DNA from: Bacillota bacterium
Lineage (GTDB): Bacteria > Bacillota > Clostridia > Lachnospirales > Lachnospiraceae
DNA length: 64,000 nt
Assembly (NCBI GenBank): GCA_023407575.1
Contig: JAEYLX010000026.1
Coordinates: forward strand, 496,001-560,000
Direction of reading: 5' to 3'
How positions within the stretch are numbered: position 1 is the stretch's first letter; each line of letters opens with the position of its first letter. A program made the translations under genes and the position numbers. Under the pieces are notes generated by a model. The model had not been told where the DNA came from. It was given only the letters and a program-made list of their open reading frames with translations, and ran no database searches. Shown one piece after another: positions 44,105-52,656 of the stretch.

Positions 44105-45947
44105 AGATAGAAATAAATTTGTAGACACCCATCAGAAGGGATTTCGCCTCTTAAAGGTTATAAAAGTATTGGATCGTAACTTAATACCTTTATTTATACT
44201 TCAAGCTGTGCTTGGCGCTGTGATACCTTATGTGTCCATTATACTGTCAGCAAGAGTGATTGATCTGCTTCTGAACAGTTCCTTTAAGGAAGCAATACAA
44301 ATGGCTGTGATTATGATTGAAATCCTATTGATTACAGAAATACTCCTGGCAGTAATCAGTTATTATACGGATGTAAGCCGCCATATGCTACAGGATAGAT
44401 TGGAGATTTTAATACGTAAGAAGGGCATGGAGTTAGATTATCATACTATGGAGGATGCCGAAGTTCTCAAGGCACTTCGAAATGCAGAGAGTGCTGCCAA
44501 GTATAATGGAGGACTTGGAGAACTTGTCCGATTATACGGTGAATTATTAAAAAATCTCTTAAATTCTATTACAGCCATCCTGCTTACTGTGTTTTTATGT
44601 ATTAGTTTGCCTTCCTCTGGGGAAGCAGCTTTAAGGATATTTGCCCACCCTGCCGTAACTGCAGTCTGCCTGGTTATTGCCTGGTACCTGGGAATTCTGT
44701 TAACGAAAACCCAAACCAGGAATATTAAGAAGATGGAGGATGAGATTGCTGAAAAGCATTATGTTGTAGAAAATCAATTTTCCTACTGGGTATTTCAGAT
44801 ACTTCATAATGTAGAAAGTGGAAAGACAATTCGAGTAAACGGAATGGCAGATTTACTGCTTGCAAATATAAACAAATTTACCAAACAGTCTTTGCCATTA
44901 TTCGAAGCAATGGGAATAGCAGAAGGTAAGAGAATTCGTTCAGAGGGTCTGCAAAGCGGGTTGTTTACAGTTGTAGCGTATTTATTAGTATTGGTAAAGG
45001 TTTTATCGAACGCAATTACAGTGGGTTCCTTTGCACAGTATACCGGAGCTCTATTGCAGTTTAATCAGGCTAGCAGTAAAATTGTTTGGTCAGAGAGTGA
45101 AGTAAATAGGATCGTAAAGAATTTGTTACCTTTGGTGGATTTTTTGGAGCGGACGAATGAAATGAATACCGGAAGCATCCATGTAGAAAAAAGGATAGAT
45201 AATGTATATGAGTTGGAATTTCATGATTTAGGCTTTCGTTATCCCGGAAGCAGTGAATTCTCTCTTCGCCATGTGAACGGTAAGCTTACGCTAAAGGAAA
45301 AAATGGCTGTAGTCGGACCCAACGGTGCAGGGAAAAGCACCTTTATCAAGCTGCTCTGTCGGTTGTATGATCCGACAGAGGGCTATATATCGTTGAATGG
45401 AATTGATATTCGAAAATATGATTATAAGGAATACCTAGGGTTATTTGGTGTTGTGTTTCAGAACTTTCATCTTTTTGGTGCTTCCATATATGAGAATGTA
45501 GCCGTAAGTCAGAGGTATGATAAAAACCGGGTAGAGGAATGCCTTTTGCAGGCAGGAACCTTGGAGTTTATTAATAACCTGCCGGATGGTGCTGAAACGG
45601 TAATTAAGAAAGGAGATGAGGCAGGAATTGACTTAAGTGGAGGACAGGAACAGAAAATATCCATTGCCCGAGCACTCTATAAGAATGCCCCCTTTGTCAT
45701 ACTGGATGAACCCACTGCAGCCTTGGATCCAATTAGTGAAGCAGAGATATATGAACGGTTTCATGAGATGGTAAAAGATAAAACCAGTGTCTATATCTCA
45801 CACCGAATGAGTAGCTGTAGATTTTGCGATAACATATTGGTTTTTGATAAAGGCTCGGTTGCAGAACAGGGTACTCATGAGGAATTGATAGATAAAAAGG
45901 GAATCTATAGCGAACTTTGGAATGCACAAGCACAGTATTACGCCTAA
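44097..45947 (+). CDS. ABC transporter, fused membrane and ATPase domains (second of a pair)
   Basis: A 616-residue exporter half, the partner of 42266-44104. The membrane domain runs to about residue 330; the ATPase has Walker A GPNGAGKST, signature LSGGQEQKISIARAL, Walker B FVILDEPTAALDP and switch His in YISHRMSSCRF. Both subunits keep complete nucleotide-binding motifs. The basic N-terminus (MNKDRNKF) contains no peptidase or signal sequence. The operon ends here. Confidence 0.87.
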   Translation: MNKDRNKFVDTHQKGFRLLKVIKVLDRNLIPLFILQAVLGAVIPYVSIILSARVIDLLLNSSFKEAIQMAVIMIEILLITEILLAVISYYTDVSRHMLQDRLEILIRKKGMELDYHTMEDAEVLKALRNAESAAKYNGGLGELVRLYGELLKNLLNSITAILLTVFLCISLPSSGEAALRIFAHPAVTAVCLVIAWYLGILLTKTQTRNIKKMEDEIAEKHYVVENQFSYWVFQILHNVESGKTIRVNGMADLLLANINKFTKQSLPLFEAMGIAEGKRIRSEGLQSGLFTVVAYLLVLVKVLSNAITVGSFAQYTGALLQFNQASSKIVWSESEVNRIVKNLLPLVDFLERTNEMNTGSIHVEKRIDNVYELEFHDLGFRYPGSSEFSLRHVNGKLTLKEKMAVVGPNGAGKSTFIKLLCRLYDPTEGYISLNGIDIRKYDYKEYLGLFGVVFQNFHLFGASIYENVAVSQRYDKNRVEECLLQAGTLEFINNLPDGAETVIKKGDEAGIDLSGGQEQKISIARALYKNAPFVILDEPTAALDPISEAEIYERFHEMVKDKTSVYISHRMSSCRFCDNILVFDKGSVAEQGTHEELIDKKGIYSELWNAQAQYYA

Positions 45948-46023
45948 TGACAATGATAAAATCAGGTGGATAAAGACGTGAATTTCAATCGTTTTTAACA
46001 TACTATAAGTAAAAGTAGAAAAG

Positions 46024-46072
46024 TAGGGAGATTGATTTATAACTGCTAATCAGTTATGGATCAATCCCCCTT
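46024..46072 (-). terminator. Terminator of the 46105 gene
   Basis: Stacked stems GGG/CCC, ATTGAT/ATCAAT and ATAACTG/CAGTTAT (46026-46070). On the minus strand it is followed by CTACTTTTCTACTTTTAC, giving it a terminator tail in that direction. Confidence 0.7.
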
Positions 46073-46104
46073 CAAATACTATATTAAGCATTAAAACAAT
46101 ATTC

Positions 46105-47169
46105 TTACCAATAATTATCATAGATATCTTGCTGCGTCAAAGTATCCTTTGTTCCATCTGAATTTAATCTATAGTAGGTTTTCTTATCCTTATCATAATA
46201 TACGATCTCATTTACAGTATAAGTAAACAGGCCTTCCAGTTCACTTTCTATATAGTAGCTGAAATTTTGGGACAGAAGGGTGGTCATCTTTAAAGTACTC
46301 AAAGTTAATCTATAAAATCTTTCACTTTCATCTACAATATCTTGCTCATTTACAGTATAATGCCATAAGCGAAGGTAAGCATATTTTGTGGTGGTACCAT
46401 ATACTTTCCAACCATAGCAGGAAGAAGCAACTACTTTTTGTTTCCCTAGTTTCAGATCATAAGCATACAATTTGTTGCTGTTGGAATATACCAGATAGCG
46501 CCCATCATACAGACTCTGGGGCTTTGAAGGTGTATTAGAAAAGGATACGGAGCCGTTTCCGTTGTATTCATCCCATTGCTCAGCAAGGTCGTTATCAGCA
46601 AGATCAATCTTAGACAGAAACTTTACCGGTACAATTTTTTTGTTTTTAATATTACTGGTATCGATGACATATATATTATTCAGATTATATCCAATGTATA
46701 GTTTGTTGTCATAAATTCCTAATATCCCGTAATAGCCACCGGTAGTTCCGGTATGTACTTTAGCAGAAAAGCTTCCGATTGTTTGGACTTTTTGCGTACT
46801 AATTGTCATCTTATAGAGTGTGACAGTTCCTTTGGCTAATGAAATGCGAGTTCCCTTGGTATAATAGATATATTTGCCATTCGTCCAGGCATCGTTTATG
46901 CCTGTCCAAACACCATCAGAGGTTAAAGCTGTCAAAGCTGCACCATTGTTTTTGGTTGCTGAATCAGATTCACGAAGGATAGTATTTCCCGCTTCGTCAT
47001 TGTCGTACCAAAAATAAACACCTGCAATTTTAGTTCTGGATGAACTGGTGGATTCGTATAGGTTAACATCAATCTTCTCATATCCCTGAGCGGCAGCATG
47101 AGCTTTTCCACCTGGAGCGAGTAGTACGATAAGGACAACCAATGCAAATAATACTAGGTACCGTTTCAT
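46105..47169 (-). CDS. Secreted protein of unknown function, beta-propeller-like (DUF5050 type)
   Basis: A 354-residue exported protein. The start at 47169 is preferred because CAGGAGGC lies just upstream and a good signal peptide follows (MKRYLVLFALVVLIVLLAP, cleavage near AHAAA); the frame is open further upstream without a ribosome binding site. The mature part consists of repeated strands with Tyr-rich turns (NGKYIYYTKGTRIS, DGRYLVYSNSNKLYAYDL, VYGTTTKYAYLRLW, VNEIVYYDKDKKTYYRL), like the blades of DUF5050-type propellers. Function unknown. Confidence 0.72.
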   Translation of the reverse strand: MKRYLVLFALVVLIVLLAPGGKAHAAAQGYEKIDVNLYESTSSSRTKIAGVYFWYDNDEAGNTILRESDSATKNNGAALTALTSDGVWTGINDAWTNGKYIYYTKGTRISLAKGTVTLYKMTISTQKVQTIGSFSAKVHTGTTGGYYGILGIYDNKLYIGYNLNNIYVIDTSNIKNKKIVPVKFLSKIDLADNDLAEQWDEYNGNGSVSFSNTPSKPQSLYDGRYLVYSNSNKLYAYDLKLGKQKVVASSCYGWKVYGTTTKYAYLRLWHYTVNEQDIVDESERFYRLTLSTLKMTTLLSQNFSYYIESELEGLFTYTVNEIVYYDKDKKTYYRLNSDGTKDTLTQQDIYDNYW

Positions 47170-47456
47170 AATTTCATTGCCTCCTGTTTTATATTTTATA
47201 CCTGTTATCGAAAGATATATGGTATTATTATACATTTTTATGCGGATAAAGACAAGTGTATTGTTTACATAAAAGGACGGTTGTAAAACCAAAGTCATTT
47301 AGTTAAGGTAATATAATGCAGCGGTAATTCGTTTTTTACATATAAAAAAGGAACTTCTACATCATAGCAATCCCGCGGGTCTGTTTGTAAATAATGGCAA
47401 TATAACAATTAAAGATATGGAACTCGTTGGACTCGAGTAGAGATCAATCACGTTAG

Positions 47457-47504
47457 AAACCTCCCCACCGCACTTTAAATGAGTAGCAGTCGGGAGGTTT
47501 TTAT
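47457..47504. terminator. Terminator-like inverted repeat downstream of the mannanase gene
   Basis: AAACCTCCC (47457-47465) pairs with GGGAGGTTT (47492-47500) around a 26-base loop. The rest of the 47170-47599 gap shows no other clear signal; a minus-strand frame at 47362-47565 looks non-coding. Confidence 0.5.
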
Positions 47505-47599
47505 GTGCCGTAACACAACCATTAGTTGTGGCAGAATAAAAGTGATGGAATTTAAACATAGTCAAATTTCATAATAGAGGCATTGGACGAACATAACTA

Positions 47600-50167
47600 C
47601 TATTTCGGCTCAACTCCCCATACAAGGCTACTGCTAAGATAGCCTGTAACCTTAGTAGAATTCACATACTGAGTGCTTGTTGCATCAAATGAATAATCAT
47701 TCGTCTGGGTATAGTTGGACCAATTTGTTTTTGAAAATCTTGCCTGAATTTCAGCACTTTGTCCGGCTTTCAGTGTACCAGCCCCGGAGGTAAAGCTTAT
47801 TTCTAAATAATAATCCGCTCCAGTAACAGAACTCGTAAGCTTGACAAATTGGGCTACAACATTAGCACTGCCAATACTTGCCCAATCGCACCAGAAACTC
47901 TGTGCGACTTCACCGTCAATCGTATAGTAATATCTTAGTTTAACATTACTGAGATTGATATCAGTGGTGCCGTTGTTTACCAGTTTAAACCTAGGAGAAA
48001 GACCGTTCGTAGTTGCACTCGTATTTCCATTAAACGCTTGAATTACTAAGTTTCCAGTTACGGGAGTGGTATCAACTACATTAACGGTTAAAACAGCGCT
48101 ATTACCGCTATTGAAATTAAAGGTTATGCTATTACTTCCAAGTGACAACGTGGAAAGATAGCTTTTTTGAAGAACAACTGTGGTGCCGGATACAGTGTAA
48201 TCTGTCCCTGATACCAGAGTTTTGGTTCCATTTGTGATACTTGAAAATGTCTTACCATTTAAGGTAATAGACACCGTGATATTTTGCTGATTGGTAGTAT
48301 ATTTATCAAAAGTAGCACTTGCAGGAGTAATGGTGGCACTTGGAGTTGAATCAATTACCTTGACTGTTAACACTGGGTCAGTTCCTTTATTAAAGTCCAA
48401 GGTTAGATTGTAATTACCAACGGCTAAGGTAGATAAGTAAGATTTCTTAATCACAAGATTAGTTCCGCTTAAGGTATAATCTGTATTTGCAACTAAGGTG
48501 GTAGTTCCATTCTTAATTGAGCTCAAAGTGTTACCATTTAAAGTAATCACTATGGTTTTATCACTTTGATTGTACTTATCAAATTCAACACTGGTTGGTG
48601 TAATGGTAGCACTTGGTGTAAAATCTTTTAAATTTGGCAGCTCATCCAAGGTAATGACATAACTGCTTTGATAAAGTGTAGTCAGGGTTGTAGGATTATT
48701 ATTGGAAGAACTCGTTATAAATTCTCCATACCAAGGACAGAAATACAGCCAACCGGATTTTTCTTCTGTGAGATTTTGAAGGCTAGGAATTGTATCGTTT
48801 TCTGTCATTGCAACCATTTTCTGTGCACCGGTCAGGTCAACCAATTGATAGAAGGTAGAGGTAATGGCATCTTCATTTGGCCCGCTGGTTAAACCGTCAT
48901 TACGGTTATAGACCGTATTATACTTATCGAACCCTACGATATCAACCTTATCATTACCAGGATACCAGGAAGGGGAAGTACTATAAGTATAACTGTTATA
49001 GGTCCATATAATGTTGTGTAAACCGTAGGTTTGTGTTAGCTGGGTATATAATAAATTCCAGAGCTGTTTATAAACGGTTGCTCCCGATTTTCCCCACCAG
49101 AACCAGGCACCTTCGCCATTTACACCACCATTGCCTTCTGCCTCATGGAAAGGACGTAAGATAACAGGCACATTGTTATTCTGTAATATCTGCAGCTGTT
49201 CTGCCAAATCTTCGATTGCCAGCATCAGATATTGATACTCTTTTGTACCGGGTACTACTGCATTAGCAGTATTATAATTTGTCTCCGTAGGCTTATAGGT
49301 ACAATCCTTCCAATCCACTGCACTGCCTAATACATAGGAAGTGAAATTCTTCGGTACATTAATATGCCAGCAGGCTGTTGCAATACCATTTCTGGTATTC
49401 ACCCAATTAATAATACGATCTGTCGTACCGTCTTCCCATCCGTATAACGGATTATAGTTCATGAAATCAAAGCCTCTAATAGCTGGATACTTTCCAGTTA
49501 AATTCTTAATAAAATCAAACTCTAATTCGTAATTTCCGTTATTTCCGCTTCCATAGATCTCTTGCTGACCGGAAATAATGTTTTTACCGTAAACCGATGT
49601 TAAATAATTCATGAGAAGCTTAGTCTCTGTAGTTGCGCTGCTATCTGTTAAGACTGGACTTACATTTAAACTGGGAAGATTGGGATTGTCCACCGTAAAG
49701 GTGTCAAAATAAGCAAATCCCCAGCCTGACTTAATCTGTATTGTGTTGCTACCTTGGGTTAGCTTTTGAATACCAAAGTTAAAATCTGACCAGGTAGTAG
49801 TGTAAGGAAGCATATAGGAGCCTTTACTTACACCGTTTACGTATAAATATTGTAATCTGCCATCTGTACTTAACTCTTGCATATACCGAGTGGATATGGC
49901 ATACATTCCGGTTGTTGGAACTGTTACAGTAAAAGTTAATGTACCAGAGCTCTGCATCCATACAAAACCAGTGCCAGAGTAGCCGGTCTTAACTTGTCCA
50001 TAAATATTGTTCGTTACTTGGAGATCAGAGGTTAATTGTGCATTTTCGCATTCGATAGTATAAAGTGGTGTAGCTGCATTAGCCGGTATAGCTGGTACTG
50101 TGAATAAACTCAATGATAGAGATGTTGCAATCAAAAACGTAGTTACCTTTTTAATGAAACGATTCAT
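47600..50167 (-). CDS. Secreted modular GH26 beta-mannanase (CBM35-GH26-X2-X2-CBM3)
   Basis: An 855-residue exported enzyme. Residues 1-32 are the signal peptide. About 35-162 is a CBM35-like module (YTIECENAQL to YFDTFTVDN). About 175-505 is the GH26 barrel with the acid/base Glu342 in ILRPFHEAEG and nucleophile Glu456 in VAMTEND; GAWFWWG follows the first. Two X2 modules (about 518-606 and 608-700, each starting ATITP and containing a SYLSTL strand) lead to a CBM3 at about 703-855 (LVIQAFNGNTSATTNGLSPRFKL). It hydrolyses beta-1,4-mannan while held to cellulose and mannan. AGGAGC-type site upstream; two operators control the promoter. Confidence 0.95.
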   Translation of the reverse strand: MNRFIKKVTTFLIATSLSLSLFTVPAIPANAATPLYTIECENAQLTSDLQVTNNIYGQVKTGYSGTGFVWMQSSGTLTFTVTVPTTGMYAISTRYMQELSTDGRLQYLYVNGVSKGSYMLPYTTTWSDFNFGIQKLTQGSNTIQIKSGWGFAYFDTFTVDNPNLPSLNVSPVLTDSSATTETKLLMNYLTSVYGKNIISGQQEIYGSGNNGNYELEFDFIKNLTGKYPAIRGFDFMNYNPLYGWEDGTTDRIINWVNTRNGIATACWHINVPKNFTSYVLGSAVDWKDCTYKPTETNYNTANAVVPGTKEYQYLMLAIEDLAEQLQILQNNNVPVILRPFHEAEGNGGVNGEGAWFWWGKSGATVYKQLWNLLYTQLTQTYGLHNIIWTYNSYTYSTSPSWYPGNDKVDIVGFDKYNTVYNRNDGLTSGPNEDAITSTFYQLVDLTGAQKMVAMTENDTIPSLQNLTEEKSGWLYFCPWYGEFITSSSNNNPTTLTTLYQSSYVITLDELPNLKDFTPSATITPTSVEFDKYNQSDKTIVITLNGNTLSSIKNGTTTLVANTDYTLSGTNLVIKKSYLSTLAVGNYNLTLDFNKGTDPVLTVKVIDSTPSATITPASATFDKYTTNQQNITVSITLNGKTFSSITNGTKTLVSGTDYTVSGTTVVLQKSYLSTLSLGSNSITFNFNSGNSAVLTVNVVDTTPVTGNLVIQAFNGNTSATTNGLSPRFKLVNNGTTDINLSNVKLRYYYTIDGEVAQSFWCDWASIGSANVVAQFVKLTSSVTGADYYLEISFTSGAGTLKAGQSAEIQARFSKTNWSNYTQTNDYSFDATSTQYVNSTKVTGYLSSSLVWGVEPK

Positions 50168-50210
50168 TTTAGTGCTCCTTTCTTATTATGGTTTTTAATA
50201 GTTAAATTGC

Positions 50211-50222
50211 TTAAACGTTTAA
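50211..50222. promoter_or_regulatory. LacI-type operator downstream of the mannanase promoter
   Basis: TTAAACGTTTAA is a perfect 12-bp palindrome with the central CG of LacI/GalR-family operators. It lies at about +8 to +19 relative to the predicted transcription start, a roadblock position. Confidence 0.6.
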
Positions 50223-50236
50223 CAACTTACGAATTA

Positions 50237-50265
50237 AATATAGCACTATTTACAATATATGTAAA
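50237..50265 (-). promoter_or_regulatory. Promoter of the GH26 mannanase gene
   Basis: On the minus strand TTTACA (plus 50260-50265), 17-base spacer, TATATT (plus 50237-50242). Transcription should start near 50230. Confidence 0.7.
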
Positions 50266-50272
50266 TAGTGCT
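50242..50272. promoter_or_regulatory. Palindromic operator over the mannanase promoter
   Basis: AGCACTATTTAC (50242-50253) and GTAAATAGTGCT (50261-50272) form a perfect 12-bp inverted repeat with a 7-base centre, covering the spacer and -35 of the mannanase promoter. Confidence 0.6.
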
Positions 50273-50498
50273 GGAGAATTATGTATTAACTTTTAATAGA
50301 TTATGGTAAATAAGAAGGTATAATTAGATAATATTGCATAATTGAAATTTAAAGGCTGGTAATATAGGAAAAAAGAAGTAATTTTATGTATAACAAATAG
50401 ACATAGTGACCACTATGCTTTAGAATAAAACTATAATTTTGACTATACGATTATAAGGGATAAAAAGAAATTAATAAATACACTTAGGAGGATACCGA

Positions 50499-51650
50499 GT
50501 GAGGTTTCGAAAACAAATGACAGCTCTCAGCTTAATAATGCTGATTTTCACCATGGATCTTTTTGGGGTGAGTAATTTTAACTTAATGAAGTCAAAGGCG
50601 GCGACCTTTGATGAAATCAATCATCCTGACGTATTCCTAAAGCAGGTCAATGGAGATTTGCAATGTACACTGGTAGCTGCCACCATGCTGGTTCGACGGG
50701 CAGCTATGTTGTCGGGAAATCTAAATTGGGCTAATATTACCATAGATCAGATTAAGCAACAGGCTTGGATTGATGGGGTTGGACTTAAGTATACCTTCAC
50801 CTACGAGGGTATTACGGTGAGCAAGGCTACGTTTGGGAGTGATCCGGTAAAGGAAGCACTTGCCTTATTACAGCAGCATCCGGAAGGAATTGTATTATTT
50901 GATCAAATCCGTATCCCCAGAGCTCATGCAGTACTATTAACCGACTATACCAACGAGATGTTTTATTGTGCTGACCCCTCAGATGCAGTACCTTACGGCA
51001 GAATACCGATTACTGCAGGACTGGTTCAGGTTAAAGATACGGAATACTATTACTATGTATCAAGTCCATCCATTCCATCACCTACACCTTCAGTAACGGA
51101 AGGTAATGTTATTCTGCCTATAACAGATATCAATACATATGGGGTTGAATTATCCCAGACAGACTATTATTATGATGGAAATGAAAAGAAACCCGTGGTC
51201 TCAATCACTGGATTAGTAGAAAATGTAGACTATACAGTTTCTTATTTTAATAATGTGAATTTAGGTCCGGCTGCTGTCATTATATCTGGAGTTGGGGTGT
51301 ATTCAGGAGTTATAATAAAAGAATTTGCGATTCGGGAAGCAACTTTATATGATTATATCAATGAGATAAAGGTTGGTATAACAAAGCAGACAATTCAAAA
51401 GGGAAAAACTACTACACTTAAAGTTGCTTTGCCAGAAACTCTTACACTAGTAAAGGAATATAGCAATAATGTGCCAAGCATTGGTAATGAAGTAAAGATA
51501 ACTTACAAATCGGGCAATAGCAAGATTGCCACTGTTAGTTCAAAGGGTAAAATAACAGGGAAGAAAAAGGGAAATACTAAAATTACGGTAACTGCAGCAT
51601 TGGCAGATGGAACCAAGAAGGTATTTACCTTAACGGTTAAAGTGAAGTAG
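50499..51650 (+). CDS. Secreted C39-like cysteine peptidase-fold protein with Big2 domain
   Basis: A 383-residue exported protein starting with GTG after TAGGAGG. A signal sequence (residues about 1-34) is followed by a papain-like C39-type domain: Cys56 in GDLQCTLVAATML, His143 in IPRAHAVLLTDY and Asp159 in YCADPSD make a plausible catalytic triad. A Pro/Ser linker at about 192-202 leads to an Ig-like segment, and residues about 295-383 form a bacterial Ig-like group 2 domain (SKIATVSSKGKITGKKKGNTKITV). It may cleave peptides or only bind them. It is divergent from the mannanase gene. Confidence 0.75.
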   Translation: MRFRKQMTALSLIMLIFTMDLFGVSNFNLMKSKAATFDEINHPDVFLKQVNGDLQCTLVAATMLVRRAAMLSGNLNWANITIDQIKQQAWIDGVGLKYTFTYEGITVSKATFGSDPVKEALALLQQHPEGIVLFDQIRIPRAHAVLLTDYTNEMFYCADPSDAVPYGRIPITAGLVQVKDTEYYYYVSSPSIPSPTPSVTEGNVILPITDINTYGVELSQTDYYYDGNEKKPVVSITGLVENVDYTVSYFNNVNLGPAAVIISGVGVYSGVIIKEFAIREATLYDYINEIKVGITKQTIQKGKTTTLKVALPETLTLVKEYSNNVPSIGNEVKITYKSGNSKIATVSSKGKITGKKKGNTKITVTAALADGTKKVFTLTVKVK

Positions 51651-51728
51651 ATTATATCAAATGCTGAAGACTAAGCAAATAAGCCAGTTCCAAGACGTAA
51701 AAAAGTAGATACAATGGAAATTAATATT

Positions 51729-51766
51729 ATGTTCGGTTGTATCTACTGGGATTATATGGTAAAATA
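51729..51766 (+). promoter_or_regulatory. Promoter module, copy 3 (toxin promoter)
   Basis: ATGTTCGGTTGTA, 13 bases, TATGGTAAAATA; -35 TTGTAT (51737-51742), 17-base spacer, extended -10 TAAAAT (51760-51765). Confidence 0.7.
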
Positions 51767-51798
51767 TAGATAGGAGTAATCGAGACAGGGTGTGTTAT

Positions 51799-51814
51799 CC
51801 TCCCGGAAGGGAGG
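51799..51814 (+). promoter_or_regulatory. Ribosome binding site sequestered in a hairpin
   Basis: CCTCCC (51799-51804), GGAA loop, GGGAGG (51809-51814). The 3' arm is the ribosome binding site of the toxin ORF, so the transcript folds against its own translation, as known for type I toxin mRNAs. Confidence 0.75.
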
Positions 51815-51822
51815 TGGTGCGT

Positions 51823-51921
51823 ATGAATTATGTTACATATAGTGATTTATTTACTTTTGTATTAGTAATCATTGCGCTGCTTACTTATTTAAACAATAGG
51901 AATAATAAGCATAAAAAATAA
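51823..51921 (+). CDS. Holin-like type I toxin peptide
   Basis: A 32-residue peptide: short polar N-terminus, one membrane helix (DLFTFVLVIIALLTYL), then a basic Asn/Lys-rich tail (NNRNNKHKK). This is the form of the holin-like type I toxins of Firmicutes (TxpA/BsrG-like), which damage the membrane when overproduced. It has a strong promoter, a ribosome binding site locked in a hairpin and a convergent antisense RNA gene over its 3' end. Its stop codon lies in the stem that serves as the antisense RNA's terminator. Confidence 0.82.
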   Translation: MNYVTYSDLFTFVLVIIALLTYLNNRNNKHKK

Positions 51922-52010
51922 CTGCCCCTTGTCTTAGCCGGACACCTGAGGGCAGTTATTAACTGTATTTAGGAGGCTAACCACCTTGTGGTCGGTTACT
52001 CCATTTCTTA
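51912..52010 (-). ncRNA. Antisense antitoxin RNA of the type I system
   Basis: Predicted minus-strand RNA of about 100 bases. It would begin near 52010, just after the promoter at 52017-52045, fold into a hairpin at 51972-52002, and end at the stem AATAACTGCCC/GGGCAGTTATT (51917-51927, 51950-51960) followed on the minus strand by TTTTTTA. It overlaps the 3' end of the toxin mRNA, so base-pairing would block translation or trigger decay. Convergent overlap of this kind is known for bsrG/SR4 and txpA/ratA; the exact ends here are inferred. Confidence 0.7.
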
Positions 52011-52016
52011 TACTTT

Positions 52017-52045
52017 ACTATAGCATGATTTTAAGTAAATGTAAA
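52017..52045 (-). promoter_or_regulatory. Promoter of the antisense RNA
   Basis: On the minus strand TTTACA (plus 52040-52045), 17-base spacer, TGC-TATAGT extended -10 (plus 52017-52022). Confidence 0.72.
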
Positions 52046-52144
52046 GTTGTAGTGTGATTTAAAATTACTGATTAGGATGAGTTCTGGTATAATAAAGAAT
52101 ATTGTATTTAATAAGGATATCTAGAAAAGATGTATTTAGTATAT

Positions 52145-52184
52145 AAGCAAATAGCCTGCCGATATCTCGGCAGGCTATTTGCTT
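52145..52184. terminator. Isolated palindrome of the dispersed family
   Basis: Perfect 18-bp arms (52145-52162, 52167-52184), TATC loop, with core ATAGCCTG/CAGGCTAT. It follows no gene directly. It is followed by TTAAAAGGGGATAA, similar to the flank at 55979-55997. Confidence 0.8.
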
Positions 52185-52252
52185 AAAAGGGGATAATGTA
52201 AAAGTAAGGTATTATAAAGTCTTGAGTGACTTAAAGTTTTCTTATCTTTAAT

Positions 52253-52302
52253 TTGACAATAGCATAAGAAAATGTTATATTATGTGTGACGATATATCGT
52301 CA
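52253..52302 (+). promoter_or_regulatory. PadR promoter and palindromic operator
   Basis: TTGACA (52253-52258), 17 bases, TATATT (52276-52281), then the perfect 16-bp palindrome TGACGATATATCGTCA (52287-52302) at about -1 to +15. This is a standard arrangement for autorepression by PadR. Confidence 0.8.
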
Positions 52303-52341
52303 GACGTAATAACGCGTTGCGTAATAGTGAGGAGGAAAGAT

Positions 52342-52650
52342 ATGCCATATCAAGATGGACCTATGACAGAAGCTATGTATTATGTACTATTGGCACTTAG
52401 TAAACCAACGCATGGTTATCAGCTGATGGTAGATATTAAGGAAATATCCCATGGGCGTATTGAAATGGGACCGGGTACTTTGTATGGGGTACTCACTAGA
52501 TTGCTGAAAGAGAACTTACTAAATATAAGGCAGGATGATGGCAGAAGGAAAACGTATGAACTGACAGTAAAAGGAGAAACGGCTTTAAAAGCAGAATATC
52601 AGCGTTTGAAATTGATGTTAAATGATGGGGCTTTTTTAGAGGAGGAGTGA
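52342..52650 (+). CDS. PadR family transcriptional regulator
   Basis: A 102-residue winged-helix repressor of the short PadR type: MTEAMYYVLLALSKPTHGYQL, then GPGTLYGVLTRLLKENLL and the wing DDGRRKTYELTVKG. The ATG at 52342, with AGGAGGA just before it, is chosen over a frame open to 52282, because the upstream codons lie in the operator. It is followed six bases later by a DUF2812 gene, the usual partner, and probably represses both through the palindrome at 52287. Confidence 0.93.
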   Translation: MPYQDGPMTEAMYYVLLALSKPTHGYQLMVDIKEISHGRIEMGPGTLYGVLTRLLKENLLNIRQDDGRRKTYELTVKGETALKAEYQRLKLMLNDGAFLEEE

Positions 52651-52656
52651 GTAGCT

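Noticed and set aside
47362..47565. 67-residue minus-strand reading frame
   Set aside because: No ribosome binding site, atypical composition, and it spans a terminator-like hairpin.
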